From: Prosapia bicincta
Taxonomy: Eukaryota; Arthropoda; Insecta; Hemiptera; Cercopidae
Reading direction: 5' to 3'
Assembly (NCBI GenBank): GCA_036971475.1
Contig: JBAIZL010000001.1
Location: 207,311,341 to 207,375,340, forward strand
DNA: 64,000 nucleotides
Within the stretch, counting starts at the first letter, position 1. Each line of letters starts with the position of its first letter. The position numbers and the translations under genes were made by a program. Positions 60,291-64,000 of the stretch are shown one piece after another. Under the pieces are notes generated by a model, which made no database searches, had not been told where the DNA came from, and saw only the letters and a program-made list of their open reading frames with translations.

Positions 60291-61079
60291 TAACGATATG
60301 TGAGCAGACACTCTGAAAAGAATTATATTAATAAGTTTTGTAAAATTAGGAACATTACAAGGCCTAACTGGCAGTAAAATTACTTTATTGTGTCATACAC
60401 TCTCAAGAAATCTTGTCAGTTTCAAGACGCAAGGGCGTTCCAAAAACTAGGTAAAGGACTTGGTACCGTTAAAAGAATGTCAGTTTTAAAACGACGTTAG
60501 TTGTTTAAAAATTCAATTTAGGAAATGTGATTAGTTTAAACTGCAAGAGATGAAATAAGAGGAAAAAAGGTACCTCCTTTTTGGGAGGAACGATACGGCA
60601 GTGTCATCCAGTAACGTTCGATGAGAACAGACGTTGGTTACGTTACATTCAGTTTGTAATTAAGTCCACGAAAAGTGGTAAGGGAAATAAACCATAAATC
60701 GTAGGAGGTTGAATGTTAAACAGCAACCTACGCGTTGTTAGCAAAGTGAAAGTAAAATCGTCGAGAAGTGGTTAGGGGTTATATTGTGATTACGAACGAA
60801 TGGGGCTTCCAGACCACGATATACGAACATATTTATTAAACTTTATAAATAACTTTTAATTTTAAACTTTTTTGTTTATCAGCCAAATACAAGATTCTCT
60901 TTAATAATATTATCAAAGCAATAACTGTTGAGTAAATCAGAACTGTATAAATTTCAGGCGTATATTACTTCAATTTCAACAAAGTTCACCTAATACAGCT
61001 GCCCTGGGTTTGGTATATATATATAATGTATGCAGATAATCATAATCCTGAATGTATTAAAACAACCGTTCCTGCGCTT
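60291..61079. other. Gene-free spacer, mixed composition
   Basis: Somewhat more GC-balanced at 60400-60830, with a small CCTCC...GGAGG hairpin near 60572-60588. No coding frame or repeat supported. Confidence 0.45.
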
Positions 61080-61260
61080 GGCGTCACTCTAGTCGTAACT
61101 TCTTGTAAGCTAGTTTGTAATTTTCTAATATGACCCTCTTATTATAATGACAAGGTCATCGAAATGTACATAGGGGTATAATCATAAGTAACTTGGATTA
61201 TTGGTTATTTTTTATTATTTTTGTGGTATTGGGGTTTCTTCCAATATTTTATTTGCTAGA
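61080..61260 (+). mobile_element. PLE-type terminal fragment, family 4, single copy
   Basis: Matches the plus arm at 17612-17775: AACTTCTTGT, CTAGTTTGTAATTTT, GGTCATCGAAATGTACATA, TAATCATAAGTAACTTG, TTTTTGTGGTATTGGGGTTT. Confidence 0.7.
61133..61177 (+). ncRNA. Decayed hammerhead-like motif, family 4
   Basis: Stem I ACCCU (61133-61137), core decayed to CUUAUUA, extra U, stem II AAUGAC-AAG-GUCAUC, GAA, self-complementary AUGUACAU (61164-61171), A, stem I partner GGGGU (61173-61177). Stem I differs from the 17.7 kb copy on both sides yet still pairs. Confidence 0.5.
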
Positions 61261-61489
61261 TTGGTTTTAATATTCAAATTCAATATATTGAAATAATAAT
61301 AAAAACAAATTAGATAATTTTCAATATATCTAAAATCCCTTTTATATAACCTGTAATATATCGTGTACATATATGTGCGTAAGTTACATATCTTGAATTT
61401 CCTTTCCAGCGTGATTATATTGATAAAAACTTTATAAAACCATCCTCAAAATATTAAGTGAAAACAATATATTTTACGACGAGTGAAAT

Positions 61490-61960
61490 AAGTTAAACCG
61501 TAAATAGAAGGAGAAAGAGGGGGATAAAGAAAATAGGAACAAGAGAAAATAAAACTGGAGAAGGAAGGAAAAATATTCAGGAAACAAATTAATGAAATAG
61601 AATGAAAAGGTAGAGAAAAAAAATTGAGAACAGTGAAGTATGTTAAAGACCCATGGGAGGAATATTATTGGAACACATAGAGGGAAAATAGTGCAGAAGG
61701 AAAGAAGTAGTAAAAAAGAGGGTGCGGTGTTTAAAAAAAACTTTCTGAGAGGAAAAACAACAGGAATTGTCACACAAGATTGAAATTATCAGAGTAAGTG
61801 GAAGAGCACAAAGGATATAAAGAAATAAAATTTAAGAAACAGAAAGAAGAGAAAAGAGAAGAAAATAATATAAGAGTGTGAGAGGAAGGGGATCGGAGGG
61901 TTATACTATAAAAACGTATGAAAATGTTTGAAAAGAAAAGAGGTAGACTAAAACGGAAAT
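61490..61960. repeat. Purine-rich degenerate tract
   Basis: Long GA/A-rich strand with no exact period that I can fix. The two Phe/Ser-rich minus-strand frames (61474-61773, 61770-62027) are composition artefacts. Confidence 0.55.
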
Positions 61961-62382
61961 AGTACCTTGAAAGTGATATACCAGAGTATCTGTCGTATTC
62001 TCTCACGTGAAACGAAATGGAATACATTTGATTGCAATCAGCTATAAATTAGGAGCGATAAAGTACAGGAGAGTTATTCTCAGAAACTAAAACGTTTAAC
62101 GACTCCTTGGAGAAGTTCAAGGCAAACACTGTAAGTTCAAGTCAAACCTTAAACTAAGTATTCACTACCAGTAAATTTTAGCATTGTGGTTCGGAATGTT
62201 TTCAAGAAAACAAATAATTCGTAGGATGTAAGATAATGCAAGGTAATCAATTTGTACACTGTAGGATGTAAGAATATTACTACCCCAAATATTGCTGTAT
62301 ATTTTGTGGTTTTTCCTGTAAAGTCAACAAAGGAGAACCTTAAATACATATGGACATACGGAAACTCACGTGCAGACGCACA

Positions 62383-62384
<2 letters not shown>

Positions 62385-62423
<39 letters not shown>
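62385..62423. repeat. (CA)n microsatellite
   Basis: About 19 CA units. Produces His-Thr and Cys-Val frames on the two strands. Confidence 0.95.
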
Positions 62424-62425
<2 letters not shown>

Positions 62426-64000
62426 CACACATACGCACTCACAACCTACCTATTACATTTATAATATTAGGAACAGTTCAACCAAAACATTCAGTTATAT
62501 TACAGTTATTTTCAATTATGATATAAACTTCAGAATTTTCAAGGTTTTGATTTAATATTGCTTTTTCCTAAATCTGTCTGGAATTCATTAGGCATGATAA
62601 ATAATAAACTATTATTAAGTACAAAACTAATATTTTGCACTTGAGTTTTAGTTTATTTACTAATTATGAAATATATTTTAGGACAAAACTAGGTCCTTCA
62701 GTCTATATATATATATTGCTCTTGTAGTTACACAAATTTATTGTTATAAATCAATAGAACGGTTTACTCTGTAGCATGAGAAGATTTAATAAGGTTCAAG
62801 TCTTAGTATTTCGAAATAATATTAGTATTAACTTAGTATTTAAAGGTAATAGAAGTTTTAGTAATTATTTTCAAGAATGCTCTTTATTAACTAATTAACT
62901 TTAACTAACTTTTGGCATAAAATGTATGCTTACCTTGTAATTAAATTTACTATGGAAACACGAACACAAACCCACGTTAAAAATGTATGTTTACGCCATT
63001 TTTTTAATAACAGTATCAAAAATAGGTAAGTAGTAAAATTAGGTTATTATTTAATCACACTTTGTGGTCACTGCGTCACCTTCAATAGATATGCAGTCCC
63101 CCTCCTTCATCATCCTGAGTACTTTATGCAAATTTAATTTGTTGCTCAGCTTTGTTCCCGCCGGAACACACAGGAATTGGAACGGAATTAATTTCTTTCA
63201 ACGTTGTTTGGGCTTGTTTGAGATTATTTTGACGCAAAGAAAGTTTGCAAATAATGTCGACCAACTACGTCAATTCTTTAGTTCTGTGAATGTAATTGTC
63301 TTATCAAGTTGAGATTATAAATAAAGCGGTGGCCAACATTTCCTTTATTGGAATTATAGGTTAGAGCTTAGTCAGTCGAGAAGTCCACGTAATAACTTCA
63401 ATATATTAAGATTAGCTACTGGAAATTTAATTTTCTTGCAAATGAATTGAATGGGGCGCTTTAGGAACTGTTAGAAAGTTATGAAGGTTCTACATAAAGT
63501 AACCAGCCAATAGGAATGAAAATAAACTGTTAAAATACAGAGATGTGTTATAGAATTTTCCTAGAGATATTGAAATTACGCTTTCGTTATATAATATATA
63601 TTGTTTTTTTTTTTTGTTACAAGAAAGTTATGCTTAGATTTTATAGACTTATACAAAGTATTGAGGTATATTTTTAAACCGTTCATTTATGTCCGTTAAC
63701 TTTTGTTGTCCGGAAATATTTTTATTGCATAAATACCGATTCTCTGGTGGTGAATACAAAAACAGTATGTTAAAATTATATACATTTAGAAATAATTGTG
63801 GTTTAGAGTAAAATTAATTTTTTGGTTTTGTATGTAGTACGTTCATTTTATAATTAAATTCTTTATAATAAAGGTTTAGGAATTATACTGAAAGTTTAAA
63901 ATATTCTAAAAGGGAGAATTAATTAATTCGGAAATATGTTTTCAGTAAGCTTGCACAGTTAATTTATAGTAACACTTATATATTTCTTTAATATCTTTGG
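62424..64000. other. AT-rich stretch without recognisable gene
   Basis: The open frame 63064-63312 has no recognisable signature on either strand. Nothing else supported. Confidence 0.5.

Overview
This window looks like repeat-rich, strongly AT-rich nuclear DNA from an animal, most likely an arthropod and plausibly a large-genome insect. The grounds are two insect-type mariner remnants, a hAT transposase relic, Penelope-like (PLE) retroelement fragments, tRNA-derived SINE-like copies, many long (AT)n tracts, and no host protein-coding gene that I can recognise. Nearly every open frame is short, or is an artefact of a tandem repeat or microsatellite. I see no credible host exon, no rRNA gene, no intact tRNA gene and no CRISPR array.

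Layout. About 3.9-4.8 kb: a 75-bp purine-rich minisatellite joined to a dispersed repeat (here R1). 6.7-7.7 kb: a mariner foldback element with long inverted arms. 8.5-9.0 kb: nested palindromes of a repeat (here family C) between (AT)n tracts. 17.4-17.8 kb: a head-to-head PLE palindrome. 18.4-20.1 kb: a 15-bp satellite of about 110 units with no length change. 20.3-21.4 kb: a decayed insertion-like segment with a poly-A tail. 26.4-26.7, 31.2-31.5, 44.0-44.3 and 47.9-48.1 kb: low-repeat blocks that look like candidate regulatory sequence. 28.5-34.1 kb: a mosaic of SINE-like copies, R1 copies and local duplications. 35.8-41.6 kb: PLE fragments, a long A run, paired dispersed repeats and an 83-bp tandem array. 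46.1-47.0 kb: a hAT transposase pseudogene split by a PLE-type insertion with a 13-bp target duplication. 52.0-52.5 kb: a 62-bp tandem array. 58.0-60.3 kb: a transposon nest with a PLE GIY-YIG endonuclease fragment, a palindromic PLE copy between (AT)n tracts, a deleted mariner and a family C palindrome.

The main unifying signal is a set of hammerhead-ribozyme-like motifs in at least seven places and four sequence families. The full ones have paired stems I and II, a CUGAUGA or near-CUGAUGA core followed by one extra base, a GAA box, and a self-complementary stem III. One lies directly downstream of a recognisable PLE endonuclease frame, which ties the whole set to Penelope-like elements. Hammerheads in PLEs are known. 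The diversity of families in one window, the constant extra base, the palindromic stem III, the repeated head-to-head pairing and the link to (AT)n are what deserve a second look. All structures were read by eye; none was folded or searched.
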